The position numbers were made by a program, and so were the translations under genes. Below, piece by piece: positions 1 to 8,984 of a stretch of 50,769 bases of DNA. How positions within the stretch are numbered: the stretch's first letter is position 1; each line of letters opens with the position of its first letter. Source of the stretch: Pseudomonadota bacterium. Lineage in GTDB: Bacteria > Myxococcota_A > UBA796 > GCA-2862545. The notes under the pieces were generated by a model that searched no databases, was not told the origin of the DNA, and was given only the letters and a program-made list of their open reading frames with translations. The stretch spans positions 1 to 50,769 of the forward strand of contig SXOB01000021.1 of NCBI GenBank assembly GCA_005776945.1, given 5' to 3'.

Positions 1-1
1 C

Positions 2-2047
2 CCGCCGCACAATCTGACGGAAATCGTCGACGCGCTCATCGCCCTCATCGACGAGCCTTCGTTGAAGCCCGAAGACGTGCTGAAGTACGTGCCGGGCCCC
101 GATTTCCCGACCGGCGGCACAATTTACGGCCGTCGCGGCATCGAGGAGGCCTACCTGACCGGCCGCGGCCGCGTCCTCATGCGTGGCAACACGCGCTTTG
201 AGGACCTCGCGAACGGGCGGGTCGCGATCGTGGTCGACGAGATTCCCTACCAGGTCAACAAGGCCCGGCTCGTCGAGCAGATCGCCGAACTCGTGCGCGA
301 GAAGCGGATCGAGGGCATCCACGCGCTGCGCGACGAGTCGGACCGCCAAGGCATGCGCGTCGTCATCGAGCTCAAGCACGACGCGCTCGCCGAAATCGTC
401 CTCAACCACCTCTACAAGCACACGGCCCTGCAATCGACGTTCGGCATCATCCTGCTGTCGATCGTGCATCAGCGGCCGCGCGTTCTGTCGCTGCTGGAAA
501 TGCTGCAACACTACCTGTCGCATCGGCGGGAAGTGACGCTTCGCCGCCTCCGCTACGAGCTTCGCAAGGCGCGGGAGCGGGCGCACATCCTCGAGGGCTA
601 CCGGATTGCCCTCGATCACCTCGACGCGGTGATCGCGCTGATTCGGGCCTCGGCGGACGCTGAGGAGGCGCGTCGGGGTCTCGTCAGCCGATTCGGAATG
701 TCGCCGATCCAGGCCGACGCCGTCCTCGACCTGCGCCTGCAGCGCCTCACGGGGCTGGAGCGCGCGAAGATCGAGGCCGAGCACGCGGAGGTCTTGGCCG
801 CCATCGCCCGCATCGAAGAGATTCTCGGAAGCGAGACGCTGCTCATGGGCGTCGTGCGCGACGAACTCGTCGACATCCGGGCGCGCTTCGGCGACGCGCG
901 GCGCACCCAGATCGTCGACGCCCGTGGTGAGCTGAGCCTGCTCGACCTCGTGGCCGAAGAGCACCAGGTCGTGACCCTCAGTCACCTCGGCTACATCAAG
1001 CGGTGTTCGACCGACGAATGGCGGCGCCAGCGCCGCGGTGGCGCCGGCAAGCGCGGGATGGACACGCGGGCCGAGGACTGGGTGTCGAGCCTGTTCATCG
1101 CCCACACCCATGGCAAGCTGCTCGTCTTCACATCGGACGGGACGGCCTTCCCCCTCGACGTCGTCGAGGTCCCCGAGGCGGGCCGAAGCGCGCGCGGGCG
1201 CCCGATCGTCAACCTCGTTCCCGTGCCGGAGGGCGCGCGCGTCGCAGCGGTGGTCCAAGTGCGTCCCGCCGAGTCCGACGCCGACGAGGAGCCGCCGCCC
1301 GAGGACGGGCCGCAGCTGCTATTTGTCTCCCGTCAGGGCATGATCAAGCGGACGCCTCTGGCGAGCTTCCGGCATTTGCGCACGTCCGGCATGATCGCGT
1401 GTGACGTCGCTTCGGGCGATCAGCTCGTCATGGTGCTCCTCGTGGAAGCGCCCCAGTGCACGGTGCTGCTCCTTTCGCGCGCCGGAAAGTGCATCCGGTT
1501 CCCGTGGTCGGAGGTCCCCTTGCGCGGCCGCGACGCTCGCGGAAATCGCGGCATGGCGCTGGCCGACGGCGACGCGATCGTCGACGCGGTCATCCTGCCC
1601 CCGTCGGAGTCCGACGAGGGCGAGGAGACCGAAGACGAGGCCCCCGACGATGCCGAGCGCGCGGACGTCGGGCCCTCGCTGCTGACGGTCACGCGACTGG
1701 GAATCGGGAAGCGGACGCCGCTGTCTGAATACCGGGGCCAGGGCCGCTACGGCAAAGGCGTCAAGTCGATGGACATCACCGCGAAGAACGGTGAGGTCGT
1801 GCGTGGAATCGTCGTCGAGCGGTCGGATCAGCTCATGATTGCGACGGATCGCGGCCGGGTCATCCGCATCGGCGCAGGCGAGATCCGGCTCTGCGGTCGC
1901 GTCAGCCAGGGCGTGCGCCTGCTTCGGCTCGCCGCTGGTGAAAACCTCGTCGACATCGCGCGTGTCGAGGAAGATGACGAGGTGGAGGAGGACGTCGTAG
2001 ACGACGACGAAACGTCGGTGGACGCGACGCCGCCCGAAGAACCTTAG
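2..2047 (+). CDS. gyrA: DNA gyrase subunit A, 3' part (5' end outside window)
   Basis: The frame is open from the first base of the window, so the N-terminus, including the catalytic tyrosine domain, is missing; about 681 residues remain. Seen directly: the motif [10 protein letters not shown], the coiled-coil/tower part (HRREVTLRR), and a C-terminal beta-pinwheel with repeated LGYIKR / QGMIKR / GIGKR blades. A GyrA box of the form QRRGGAG lies near codon 344 of the visible part and favours GyrA over ParC. GyrA wraps DNA and, with GyrB, introduces negative supercoils. Odd points are acidic Asp/Glu-rich inserts between blades (near bases 1270-1310 and 1605-1670) and a strongly acidic C-terminal tail. 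A dyad spans the TAG stop. Confidence 0.93.
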   Translation, partial: PPHNLTEIVDALIALIDEPSLKPEDVLKYVPGPDFPTGGTIYGRRGIEEAYLTGRGRVLMRGNTRFEDLANGRVAIVVDEIPYQVNKARLVEQIAELVREKRIEGIHALRDESDRQGMRVVIELKHDALAEIVLNHLYKHTALQSTFGIILLSIVHQRPRVLSLLEMLQHYLSHRREVTLRRLRYELRKARERAHILEGYRIALDHLDAVIALIRASADAEEARRGLVSRFGMSPIQADAVLDLRLQRLTGLERAKIEAEHAEVLAAIARIEEILGSETLLMGVVRDELVDIRARFGDARRTQIVDARGELSLLDLVAEEHQVVTLSHLGYIKRCSTDEWRRQRRGGAGKRGMDTRAEDWVSSLFIAHTHGKLLVFTSDGTAFPLDVVEVPEAGRSARGRPIVNLVPVPEGARVAAVVQVRPAESDADEEPPPEDGPQLLFVSRQGMIKRTPLASFRHLRTSGMIACDVASGDQLVMVLLVEAPQCTVLLLSRAGKCIRFPWSEVPLRGRDARGNRGMALADGDAIVDAVILPPSESDEGEETEDEAPDDAERADVGPSLLTVTRLGIGKRTPLSEYRGQGRYGKGVKSMDITAKNGEVVRGIVVERSDQLMIATDRGRVIRIGAGEIRLCGRVSQGVRLLRLAAGENLVDIARVEEDDEVEEDVVDDDETSVDATPPEEP

Positions 2048-2109
2048 CAGCCTGCTGGGGGTCTGACGCCGCCACCACTCTGAGATAGGCTCCCTCGGTC
2101 GGGGGCCGT

Positions 2110-2826
2110 TTGCGGGTTCCGTGGAAACCGATCGTGGGCGTTCTGGGAGCCGCTTGGCTCGCTCACGTCGTGCCCGTGTCCCCAGCCGCCATCTGGCGAG
2201 CCGACGCATGGGTCGTGGCCGGCGATACGGCTGCGGCGCTCGATGTCTACGACGACGTCGCGACCTGGTGCCCGATCCCGGCGGTTCGGCGCATCGCCTT
2301 GGCTCGGGCCGCGAGCGTGTTGGCCGTCGAGCTCAAGGAGCCCGCGGCGGCCGCGGAGCGCTGGAAACGGGTGGCCGCGCTGACCGAAGGCGCCGATCGT
2401 GCCGAAGCCCTCGCCCGTGCCGGCGAGCAACTCGCGGCGCAGGCCCTCGACAGCCGCTTTGATCGGGCCGCCGAGATCGCCGAGTTGTTCGAGCGCGCTG
2501 GCCTCTTGGCTGGCGAGACGGGGGCCGACTGGTTGGCCCAGGCCGCGACGTGGCAAGAGCGAGCCGGCGACCTCCCTGCCGCCGAGGCGTTGTGGGAGCG
2601 CGTTCGGGGCTTGGGCGAAGGCGGCCGCGCGGAGCTCGGTTTGGGCAAGATGTGGTTGGCCGCGGGCCGGGTGGAACTCGCCTTGGAAGCCTTTGACCGC
2701 GCGAGCACCGACGCCGACGTGGGCGTGGCCGCGGCGCTCGGCCTCGAAGCCTGCCGGGAACGGTTGGGCAAACTCGAAGACGCGCTCGCCGATCGGGGCG
2801 CAGGCCCGCGGATGGGGAATCGTTGA
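2110..2826 (+). CDS. Ala-rich helical-repeat (TPR-like) protein
   Basis: A 238-residue protein beginning with TTG behind a GGGGG ribosome-binding stretch. Residues about 7-24 are hydrophobic and could be a signal anchor; the rest is alanine-rich paired helices with recurring A-x-A-L-x-x-Y/W spacing, as in tetratricopeptide-type repeats (for example AAALDVYDDVA, AAEALWERV, ALEAFDRAS). This suggests a protein-protein interaction scaffold at the membrane, but no specific function can be assigned. Its stop overlaps the TTG start of hemL (TTGA), so the two are probably translated together. Confidence 0.75.
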   Translation: MRVPWKPIVGVLGAAWLAHVVPVSPAAIWRADAWVVAGDTAAALDVYDDVATWCPIPAVRRIALARAASVLAVELKEPAAAAERWKRVAALTEGADRAEALARAGEQLAAQALDSRFDRAAEIAELFERAGLLAGETGADWLAQAATWQERAGDLPAAEALWERVRGLGEGGRAELGLGKMWLAAGRVELALEAFDRASTDADVGVAAALGLEACRERLGKLEDALADRGAGPRMGNR

Positions 2827-4109
2827 CCGCTGGACGGCGATCCGAGGATCTGCTCGAGCGTGCCAAGCGGGTGATTCCCGGTGGCGTGAACTCGCCGGTA
2901 CGGGCGTTTCGGGCCGTTGGCGGCGCCCCGCCGTTCGTAGCTCGGGGGGAAGGGGCCGAGATCGTCGATGCCGACGGCCGCCGCTACCTCGATCTTGTGG
3001 GCAGTTGGGGCGCACTCTTGCTCGGGCACGCGCCCCAGGGTGTCGTTGCCGCAGTCGTCGAGGCCCTTTCCCGCGGCGCGACCTTCGGGGCGCCCACCGA
3101 GGGGGAGGTCGTCTTCGCAGAGCGGCTGACCGCGCGCCTGCCCTGGATTCAGAAGGTCAGGCTCTGCTCGTCGGGATCCGAGGCGACGGGCCACGCGATC
3201 CGGCTCGCTCGCGGCGTGACGGGCCGCGACCTCATCGTCAAATTCGACGGCTGCTACCACGGGGCCCACGACGCTGTTCTCGTCGGCGCGGGTTCGGGCG
3301 GCGAGACCTTTGGCGTCCCCGACTCCGCCGGAGTTCCGGCCGCGGTGGCAGCGCTGACGCGTGTCGTGCCGTACAACGACGTCGCCGCCATCGAGGCGCT
3401 GTTTGCGCGAGAAGGCGACCGCGTGGCGGCCGTCATCGTCGAACCGGTGGCCGGCAATATGGGCTGCGTCGCGCCGGTCGACGGCTACCTCCAGCGCCTT
3501 CGGGCGTTGTGCACCGAGCACGGCGCAGGGCTGATCTTCGACGAGGTCATGTCGGGCTTCCGTGCCGGTCCTCGGGGTGCCAGTGGCCGTTACGGCGTCA
3601 CCGGCGACCTGACGTGCCTCGGCAAAATCGTCGGCGGAGGCCTGCCGTTGGCGGCGTTTGGCGGGCGGGCCGACTGGATGGACCACCTCGCGCCGCTCGG
3701 GCCTGTGTACCAGGCTGGAACGCTGTCGGGGAACCCCGCTGCGGTCGCGGCCGGGCTCGCGACGCTCGAGCGCCTCGATGAGGCCACCTACGTGCGCCTT
3801 GAGGCGATTGGCGAAGCGATGGAGGCCGGCCTGCGGGCGTCGTTGGCGGCGGCCGGGGCGAGCATGAGCCGGGTTGGGGGCATGTGGACGATTTGGTTCC
3901 GCAGCCAGCCTCCGCGCAACCTTGCCGAGGCGCGCACCTGCAACACGACGGCCTTCAGCGTCTTCTTCCAGGCCGCTCTGGCAGCCGGCGTCTGGTTGCC
4001 CCCAAGCCAGTTCGAGGCCGCGTTCATCAATGTGGCGCTCACCGATGCTCAGGTGGCGGCGCTCGTGGATCGTCTCACCCGTGCGTTGGCCGCGACGAAG
4101 GCCGGCTGA
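2823..4109 (+). CDS. hemL: glutamate-1-semialdehyde 2,1-aminomutase
   Basis: A 428-residue protein, the normal length for HemL, converting glutamate-1-semialdehyde to 5-aminolevulinate in the C5 pathway of tetrapyrrole synthesis. Seen: the N-terminal RAKRVIPGGVNSPVRAF signature, SGSEATGHAIRLAR for the cofactor phosphate region, the FDEVMSGFR aspartate motif, and the PLP lysine in CLGKIVGGGLP (Lys268). TTG start, with its first bases overlapping the previous stop. It lies just upstream of the ATP synthase membrane genes, a grouping that links heme supply to respiration only by inference. Confidence 0.95.
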   Translation: MTAGRRSEDLLERAKRVIPGGVNSPVRAFRAVGGAPPFVARGEGAEIVDADGRRYLDLVGSWGALLLGHAPQGVVAAVVEALSRGATFGAPTEGEVVFAERLTARLPWIQKVRLCSSGSEATGHAIRLARGVTGRDLIVKFDGCYHGAHDAVLVGAGSGGETFGVPDSAGVPAAVAALTRVVPYNDVAAIEALFAREGDRVAAVIVEPVAGNMGCVAPVDGYLQRLRALCTEHGAGLIFDEVMSGFRAGPRGASGRYGVTGDLTCLGKIVGGGLPLAAFGGRADWMDHLAPLGPVYQAGTLSGNPAAVAAGLATLERLDEATYVRLEAIGEAMEAGLRASLAAAGASMSRVGGMWTIWFRSQPPRNLAEARTCNTTAFSVFFQAALAAGVWLPPSQFEAAFINVALTDAQVAALVDRLTRALAATKAG

Positions 4110-4136
4110 GCGGCGCCACAACCGGTTGCATGGCGG

Positions 4137-4373
4137 TTGCTCGGACCTGGGCCCGTCGATAGCCGCGCGGGCCTGCGTGGAGGACGCCAACTGCATCGAA
4201 CCGCGCTTTCTGCTGGCCTTGTGACCGCCCTCGCCGTCGGAGCGATTGGGGGGACGCTCGCGGGGCGATGGGTGGATGAGCGTTGGGGGACCTCTCCCCT
4301 GGGCCTTCTCCTCGGAGGCGGATTGGGTTTCGGTGCGGGGATGGTGCCCCTGCTGCGCGTGAAGGAGCCATGA
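4137..4373 (+). CDS. atpZ: AtpZ-like subunit of F0F1 ATP synthase cluster
   Basis: A small protein of up to 78 residues; translation may begin at the TTG at 4137 or at GTG 4221 (residue 29). It has one or two hydrophobic segments with the pattern GGTLAGRWVDERWGTSPLG, typical of the AtpZ/ATPase_gene1 family (two-helix accessory proteins encoded at the head of ATP synthase operons, implicated in Mg2+ or Ca2+ entry or rotor assembly). The stop overlaps the next ATG (ATGA). Family assignment rests on this motif and on position directly ahead of atpI-B-E. Confidence 0.7.
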   Translation: MLGPGPVDSRAGLRGGRQLHRTALSAGLVTALAVGAIGGTLAGRWVDERWGTSPLGLLLGGGLGFGAGMVPLLRVKEP

Positions 4374-4660
4374 ACACCGGCACGCTGACGTCCTCCCTGA
4401 TGATTGCGGCGATCTGCACGGTCGCCGCCTTCGCTGGGATGCGCTTGCTTGCTTGGGGCAGTGCGGCACTCACCCGCGGCGCGTCCACAGGGAAGTGGTC
4501 TCCGGCCATCGCCGTGCTTCCGCTGCATCTGCCGGTCGCTGGTGGCGGTCTGATCTTCGCGCTTTCGCGCTGGCCGGATGTGCCGGTTCTCGCTGGTAGC
4601 TTCACCGGCTTCGTCGTCGGCTTGGCCGCGTTCGCTCGCCGCCCGTTGGGGGTCGCATGA
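4370..4660 (+). CDS. AtpI-like ATP synthase accessory membrane protein
   Basis: The ATG at 4370 follows a good ribosome-binding site (gaaggagcc) and overlaps the upstream stop, giving 96 residues. Three to four hydrophobic stretches are visible (MIAAICTVAAFAGMRLLAW, IAVLPLHLPVAGGGLIFAL, VLAGSFTGFVVGLAAF). Size, topology and position between atpZ and atpB suggest the AtpI/subunit I role in assembling the c-ring, but the sequence has no diagnostic motif, so the name is contextual. It shares ATGA with atpB. Confidence 0.6.
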   Translation: MNTGTLTSSLMIAAICTVAAFAGMRLLAWGSAALTRGASTGKWSPAIAVLPLHLPVAGGGLIFALSRWPDVPVLAGSFTGFVVGLAAFARRPLGVA

Positions 4661-5436
4661 TCGCATCGGGCTTCTCCTGGTTCCACCTCATCCCGGCGGT
4701 CGACGAAGGCACGTTGCTCGCGCCGCTCGGCCTGCACGAGGACGTCTACGTCCACCTGCATGCATGGATGGCGGCCCTCGGCATTCTCGCGTTCGCCCTC
4801 GTGGCGCGACGCGGCCTCGATCGCGTCACCGCCGCCGAAGGGTGGCGCGCGTGGGAAGCCGACGAGCGTCCGTCCGCCCGCTCGATCGCCGAGGCGCTCG
4901 CCGACTGGATGCGGGGCGAGATGAACAAGCTGATGCCCGGCGGGGAGACCAAGACCTTCTTCCCGCTGATCGCTAGCTTGTTCCTCTACATCTTCCTGTG
5001 CAACATCATGGCCATTGTGCCGGGTCTGTTGCCGCCGACGGACAACATCAACGCCAACGTCGGCATGGCGGTCATCAGCTTCCTTACGTTCAACATCGTG
5101 GGACTGAGCCGGGATCCGGTGGGCTACATCAAGCACTTGATGGGCCCAATGTTGGCGCTGGCGCCGGTGCTCTTCGTCCTCGAAGTGCTCAGCCTCTGCA
5201 TCCGTCCGCTTTCGCTCACGCTGCGACTCACCGCGAATATGTTCGGCGACCACACGGTGTTCGGCGTGATGTCGGACCTCGTACCGATCTGGTTCCCCGT
5301 CCCGTGGCTGGTGCCGCTGTTGATGCTGGCGATCCTCGTGTCGGCGGTCCAGGCCTTCGTGTTTTCGATCTTGTCGGCCACTTACATCGCCCTCGCGTTG
5401 CCGCATCATGCAGCGGCCGACGGCGACCATCACTGA
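4657..5436 (+). CDS. atpB: ATP synthase F0 subunit a
   Basis: A 259-residue, multi-spanning membrane protein. The stator arginine motif LRLTANMFGDH is present, with Arg190 as the residue that faces the c-ring carboxylate; the MAIVPGLLPPTDNINANVG loop is also typical of bacterial subunit a. It forms the ion half-channels of the F0 sector. ATG start overlapping the upstream stop by four bases; atpE follows after 34 bases. Genes for b, delta, alpha, gamma, beta and epsilon are absent here, so the ATP synthase operon is split. Confidence 0.95.
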   Translation: MIASGFSWFHLIPAVDEGTLLAPLGLHEDVYVHLHAWMAALGILAFALVARRGLDRVTAAEGWRAWEADERPSARSIAEALADWMRGEMNKLMPGGETKTFFPLIASLFLYIFLCNIMAIVPGLLPPTDNINANVGMAVISFLTFNIVGLSRDPVGYIKHLMGPMLALAPVLFVLEVLSLCIRPLSLTLRLTANMFGDHTVFGVMSDLVPIWFPVPWLVPLLMLAILVSAVQAFVFSILSATYIALALPHHAAADGDHH

Positions 5437-5470
5437 CGAAACCCCCGCATTGCGGGAGAGGAGAGGAGCC

Positions 5471-5758
5471 ATGAACCAGACCATTCGCGTGCTCGGCACG
5501 TCTGCCGCGCTGCTCGCGGTGAGCACCCCCGCGTTTGCCCAAGACGGCAGCGGCGACGCTGCGCTCGGCAAGGGCCTCGCCATGGGCCTCGCCGTCGTCG
5601 GCGCGTCGATCGGCCAAGGCATGGCGGCCAAGGGCGCCTTCGAGGCGATCAGCCGGAACCCGGGCGCCGTCGACAAGATGCCGAACCTGCTCGTGGCGCT
5701 CGCGTTCCCCGAGTCGCTCGTGCTGTTCGCGCTCGCGGCCGTCTTCACCGCGATGTGA
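5471..5758 (+). CDS. atpE: ATP synthase F0 subunit c
   Basis: The ATG at 5471 sits behind gagaggagcc and gives 95 residues. Two transmembrane helices joined by a polar RNPGA loop form the c-ring subunit; the ion-binding carboxylate is Glu81 in FPESLVLFA, and Gln49 lies in GASIGQG. Unusually, the protein starts with about 22 extra residues that look like a cleavable signal peptide ending TPAFAQ. The Gln and the Glu-Ser pair are compatible with Na+ ligands, but the Thr and Tyr of classic Na+ rings are Leu and Phe, so ion choice is unresolved. Followed by a GC hairpin. Confidence 0.94.
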   Translation: MNQTIRVLGTSAALLAVSTPAFAQDGSGDAALGKGLAMGLAVVGASIGQGMAAKGAFEAISRNPGAVDKMPNLLVALAFPESLVLFALAAVFTAM

Positions 5759-5762
5759 TCCG

Positions 5763-5782
5763 CGCGCGCAGCGATGCGCGCG
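5763..5782 (+). terminator. GC hairpin after atpE
   Basis: A perfect 7-bp inverted repeat CGCGCGC / GCGCGCG with a six-base loop starts four bases after the atpE stop. No T-tract follows, so it may slow transcription or protect the atp mRNA end rather than be a canonical intrinsic terminator. The remaining bases to 5890 hold no gene. Confidence 0.45.
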
Positions 5783-5890
5783 TTGGAGCTGAGCCCACCC
5801 ACGGCGTCCGGTCATGGACGCTGCGGGTGGACCTATGGGTTCATGCGACGCCGCGTGGCGCACGATACGCCATCGCTGGTGGAGGCTGAC

Positions 5891-6715
5891 ATGTTGTCCC
5901 TTTGGCTCGCGCTCGTTCCCTTGGCTGACGCCAAGAAGAAGGCGCCGCCTCCGCCGCCCCCGGTCGGTTGGCACAGTGAAGTGGGTTGGAAGGCCGCTTG
6001 TTGGCACCCGCCGTCGTTCGCCGGCATGCCGGCGGGGCCACTCAAGGAAGCCCGCCAGCAGACGCTGGAGGCGGTCGTCAGCCAGTGGCGTGGTGACAAG
6101 GAAGACGGAATTTCGTTCCCGGTCGTCGTCTACGAGAACCTGGAGACCGTGGTCCTCGCCGACATGACTCGGCTCGAGCGCGTCGCCAAAGAGAACCTTG
6201 AGCAGTGCAAGGTCGCGATGGCGGCCGGCGGCGACGCCAGCAAGTGGCTGTCGTGGATGGAGGCCCTTCCGGGCACGTTGACCGTGGGCGAGTGCAATTG
6301 GCCCCCGCTCGACTACACGATGTACGACTACCTGAACGTCAACCAGGACTGGCAGATCACGGGCCACGTCTGCAAGGGCGACCGGATTCGCATCAAAGCT
6401 GCGGCAATGGACTACTTCCGCCTCGAGGCGAAGGGCGAGTTCTTCAACCTCTCTGGCGACCCCGCGCGGCCGACCCACGGCGACTACCCTTGCAACATCG
6501 AGGGTTGTCTCGCGGGCATGCTGATCCTCCGCTTCACGAGCGAAACGGGCACCCAGACGGTCGTCCCCATCGGGCTTGAGGGCGAGTTCCTCGTCCCCGA
6601 GCACGGCAAGATCCAGGTCATGGCCAACGACACGGACCTGACCGACAATGCCTACAAGGTGGAGAACCGCCTCGTCCACCACGCGAGTATTGAGTACTCG
6701 GCCGCGAAGAAGTGA
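5891..6715 (+). CDS. secreted protein of unknown function with proline-rich N-terminus
   Basis: Start chosen at ATG 5891 behind tggaggctgac, giving 274 residues; longer in-frame starts would put charged residues before the signal sequence. Residues 1-13 (LSLWLALVPLADA) look like a signal peptide, followed by AKKKAPPPPPP, then a folded domain with paired cysteines and many Trp/Tyr residues. I do not recognise the family. The end overlaps the next gene as GTGA, so it is probably co-expressed with the MopE-like protein and the OmpA porin, suggesting a periplasmic or outer-membrane role. Confidence 0.7.
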   Translation: MLSLWLALVPLADAKKKAPPPPPPVGWHSEVGWKAACWHPPSFAGMPAGPLKEARQQTLEAVVSQWRGDKEDGISFPVVVYENLETVVLADMTRLERVAKENLEQCKVAMAAGGDASKWLSWMEALPGTLTVGECNWPPLDYTMYDYLNVNQDWQITGHVCKGDRIRIKAAAMDYFRLEAKGEFFNLSGDPARPTHGDYPCNIEGCLAGMLILRFTSETGTQTVVPIGLEGEFLVPEHGKIQVMANDTDLTDNAYKVENRLVHHASIEYSAAKK

Positions 6716-7020
6716 TCGTGTCGGGCGCGCTTCTGCTGGCCGCGCTGGCGTTTGCCCAGAACGGTCTTGTCGATGACGACGGCGACGGCTGCCCGGTGGA
6801 GAGCGAGGCCTGCTCGGACTGCGACGACGCGGATGAGAACGCACGTCCTGGTAACGAGGAGACGTGCTTCGACGGCGCCGACAACAATTGTGACGGCTTC
6901 GTCGACGAGGCCTGCGACCAGGGTGTCCTGCAGGGCCAGCTCTCAGGGGGCGGCGGCTGCACGGGTGGCGGATCGGTGGCCGCGATGGCGCTGATCTGGC
7001 CCAGGCGGCGGCGGACGTGA
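6712..7020 (+). CDS. MopE-like metal-binding protein with MYXO-CTERM-like tail
   Basis: A 102-residue secreted protein with GTG start overlapping the previous stop. After a short signal peptide (ALLLAALAFAQ) it has Asp-rich calcium-like motifs (DDDGDG) and the signature DCDDADENARPGNEE followed by CFDGADNNCDGFVDEAC, the metal-binding repeat known from MopE and many myxobacterial surface proteins. The C-terminus reads GGGGCTGGG, a hydrophobic stretch, then PRRRRT; a Cys, a short helix and an Arg cluster are the layout of MYXO-CTERM sorting tails, although this one is short. Probably surface-anchored. It shares GTGA with the next gene. Confidence 0.75.
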   Translation: MIVSGALLLAALAFAQNGLVDDDGDGCPVESEACSDCDDADENARPGNEETCFDGADNNCDGFVDEACDQGVLQGQLSGGGGCTGGGSVAAMALIWPRRRRT

Positions 7021-8930
7021 TCTTCTGGGCCGCGGCCATTGCGGGCGCCCAGGAATCCACGCCCTACCCGATCGACGTCGAGCGCTTCAGGCCGTCGGGT
7101 GACACCTACGGCTACGCCGTCGTGGAGTCGTCGACGACGCTGTACAACCTGCAGGCCCATGTCGGGATGTGGGGGAACTACAGCCAAGACAGCCTCGTGT
7201 TGCTGTGGGACGGCCAGCGTGTACAGGGGCCCGCGCCGCGCTTCCGCGACGCGATGCTCGACGAGCGCAGCATCGTCGATTTCCAGGCCGGCTTCGGCCT
7301 TGGCGACGTCTTCGCGCTCACGGTCGACGCGCCCATCGTCACCTGGCAGGATGGTTTTGAACCCGCGCTCGTCGGCGCCGCGGACCCGTTTGCGGAAGTG
7401 GAGACGAGTGCGATCGGCGACCTACGAATCACGCCGAAATTCGTGCTCGTCGACATCCACAAGGGCTACCCGGTCGGTGTCGCTCTCTTGCTGCGTGGCT
7501 CGCTGCCAACGGGGTCCACGCGGTCATTCATCGGCGAGGGCACGCCAACACTCACGCCCATCGGCGTCTTCGAGGTGGCGGACGGCGGCATCCACGAACG
7601 CGACTACAACTTCCGTCTCGCGCTCAATGCGGGCGCGCGCATCAAGGAGGCCGACACCTTCCGCGGCTTGAAACTCGGCACGGAATTCGTGTACGGCGGC
7701 GCGATCGCGGCCCGGCCGGGCCCGCTGGAGATCGGTGCGGACGTGATCGGCTCGGCGGGTGGGGAGCGGCTGGCCCAGGTTCCGGTCGAAATCCTGCCCT
7801 GGCTCAAGATCATGCCGCTGCACTTCGTCACGATCCAGGCGGGAGCGGGCTTCGGCTTGACGACGGGCGTCGGCTCGCCCGACTTGCGGGTATTCGGCGG
7901 GGCCACGTTGGCGCCAAGCTTCGACCCGTTGCGGCTCGACCGCGACAAGGACGGCATTCCGAACAAGCTGGACCGGTGCATCAACATTCCAGAGGACATC
8001 GACGGCTTCGAGGACGACGACGGGTGCCCCGACGACGACAACGACAAGGACACCATCCTCGATGTTTCCGACCGGTGCCCGGACAATCCCGAGGATTTCG
8101 ACGATTTCCAGGACAGCGACGGATGTCCGGAAGAGGACAACGACCGAGACACTGTCGTCGACGTGATCGACGGCTGCCCCAACGATCCTGAGGACTTCGA
8201 CTCCTGGCAGGACCTGGACGGCTGCCCCGAGCCCGACAACGACAGCGACGGGATTCTCGATCGAAAAGACGCCTGCCCGAACATCGCGGAAACGGTCAAC
8301 GGCTTCGACGACACCGACGGGTGCCCCGACGAGAAACCCTACAGCGATCGTGATGGCGATGGCGTCGAGGACGAGGTCGACAACTGCCCCGACGACCCTG
8401 AAGACGTCGACACTTGGCAGGACACCGATGGCTGTCCCGACCCGGACAACGATCAGGACGGCATCTTCGACACGATGGACCAGTGCCCCTTCGATCCCGA
8501 AACGGCCAACGGCTACCTCGACGAGGACGGTTGTCCCGACGACGCGCCCGCCCGGGTGGTTGTCGAGCGCAATCGCATCCGTATCGACGACCGGATCTAC
8601 TTCGAGGTCGACAAGGCCGTCATTCAGCCGCTCTCGTTCGAGCTGCTCAATGAGATCGTGGCGGCCATCGCCGAAAATCCGGACGTCACGCGAATTCGCG
8701 TCGAAGGGCACACGGATTCCGATGGGCCTGATGGCTACAACCAGCGTCTGAGCCAGGCGCGGGCCGAGGCCGTCGTGGCCTTCCTCGTGGCCGCGGGTAT
8801 CGAGGCGAGCCGATTGGAATCCGTGGGCGTGGGCGAAGCGTCGCCCATCGACACGAACAAGACGCCCGAGGGGCGCCAGCGCAACCGCCGAGTCGAATTC
8901 GACATTGTGGAGCGCACCGGCGACCCGTGA
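7017..8930 (+). CDS. OmpA-family porin with thrombospondin type 3 repeats
   Basis: A 637-residue outer-membrane protein. Residues 1-12 are a short signal peptide; about 20-300 alternate like a beta-barrel; about 306-518 contain six TSP3-type calcium-binding units, each ending in DGCPD and rich in D-x-D-x-D; about 525-637 form an OmpA C-terminal peptidoglycan-binding domain (YFEVDKAVIQP, VEGHTDSDG, NQRLSQARAEAVV, GRQRNRRVEF). The family tethers the outer membrane to the cell wall, with the Ca2+ repeats as a rigid spacer. GTG start overlapping the upstream stop. Common in Myxococcota, with no unusual residues at the key positions. Confidence 0.92.
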   Translation: MIFWAAAIAGAQESTPYPIDVERFRPSGDTYGYAVVESSTTLYNLQAHVGMWGNYSQDSLVLLWDGQRVQGPAPRFRDAMLDERSIVDFQAGFGLGDVFALTVDAPIVTWQDGFEPALVGAADPFAEVETSAIGDLRITPKFVLVDIHKGYPVGVALLLRGSLPTGSTRSFIGEGTPTLTPIGVFEVADGGIHERDYNFRLALNAGARIKEADTFRGLKLGTEFVYGGAIAARPGPLEIGADVIGSAGGERLAQVPVEILPWLKIMPLHFVTIQAGAGFGLTTGVGSPDLRVFGGATLAPSFDPLRLDRDKDGIPNKLDRCINIPEDIDGFEDDDGCPDDDNDKDTILDVSDRCPDNPEDFDDFQDSDGCPEEDNDRDTVVDVIDGCPNDPEDFDSWQDLDGCPEPDNDSDGILDRKDACPNIAETVNGFDDTDGCPDEKPYSDRDGDGVEDEVDNCPDDPEDVDTWQDTDGCPDPDNDQDGIFDTMDQCPFDPETANGYLDEDGCPDDAPARVVVERNRIRIDDRIYFEVDKAVIQPLSFELLNEIVAAIAENPDVTRIRVEGHTDSDGPDGYNQRLSQARAEAVVAFLVAAGIEASRLESVGVGEASPIDTNKTPEGRQRNRRVEFDIVERTGDP

Positions 8931-8984
8931 TGCGGAGTGCCCGGGGGGGGTTGCGGGTTACCGTCGCGCACTCCGGGAGGAACG

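Noticed and set aside
2247..4469. A very long minus-strand open frame opposite hemL and the ATP synthase genes
   Set aside because: It is Arg/Pro-rich and lies antisense to genes with clear motifs; long antisense frames are expected at this G+C content.
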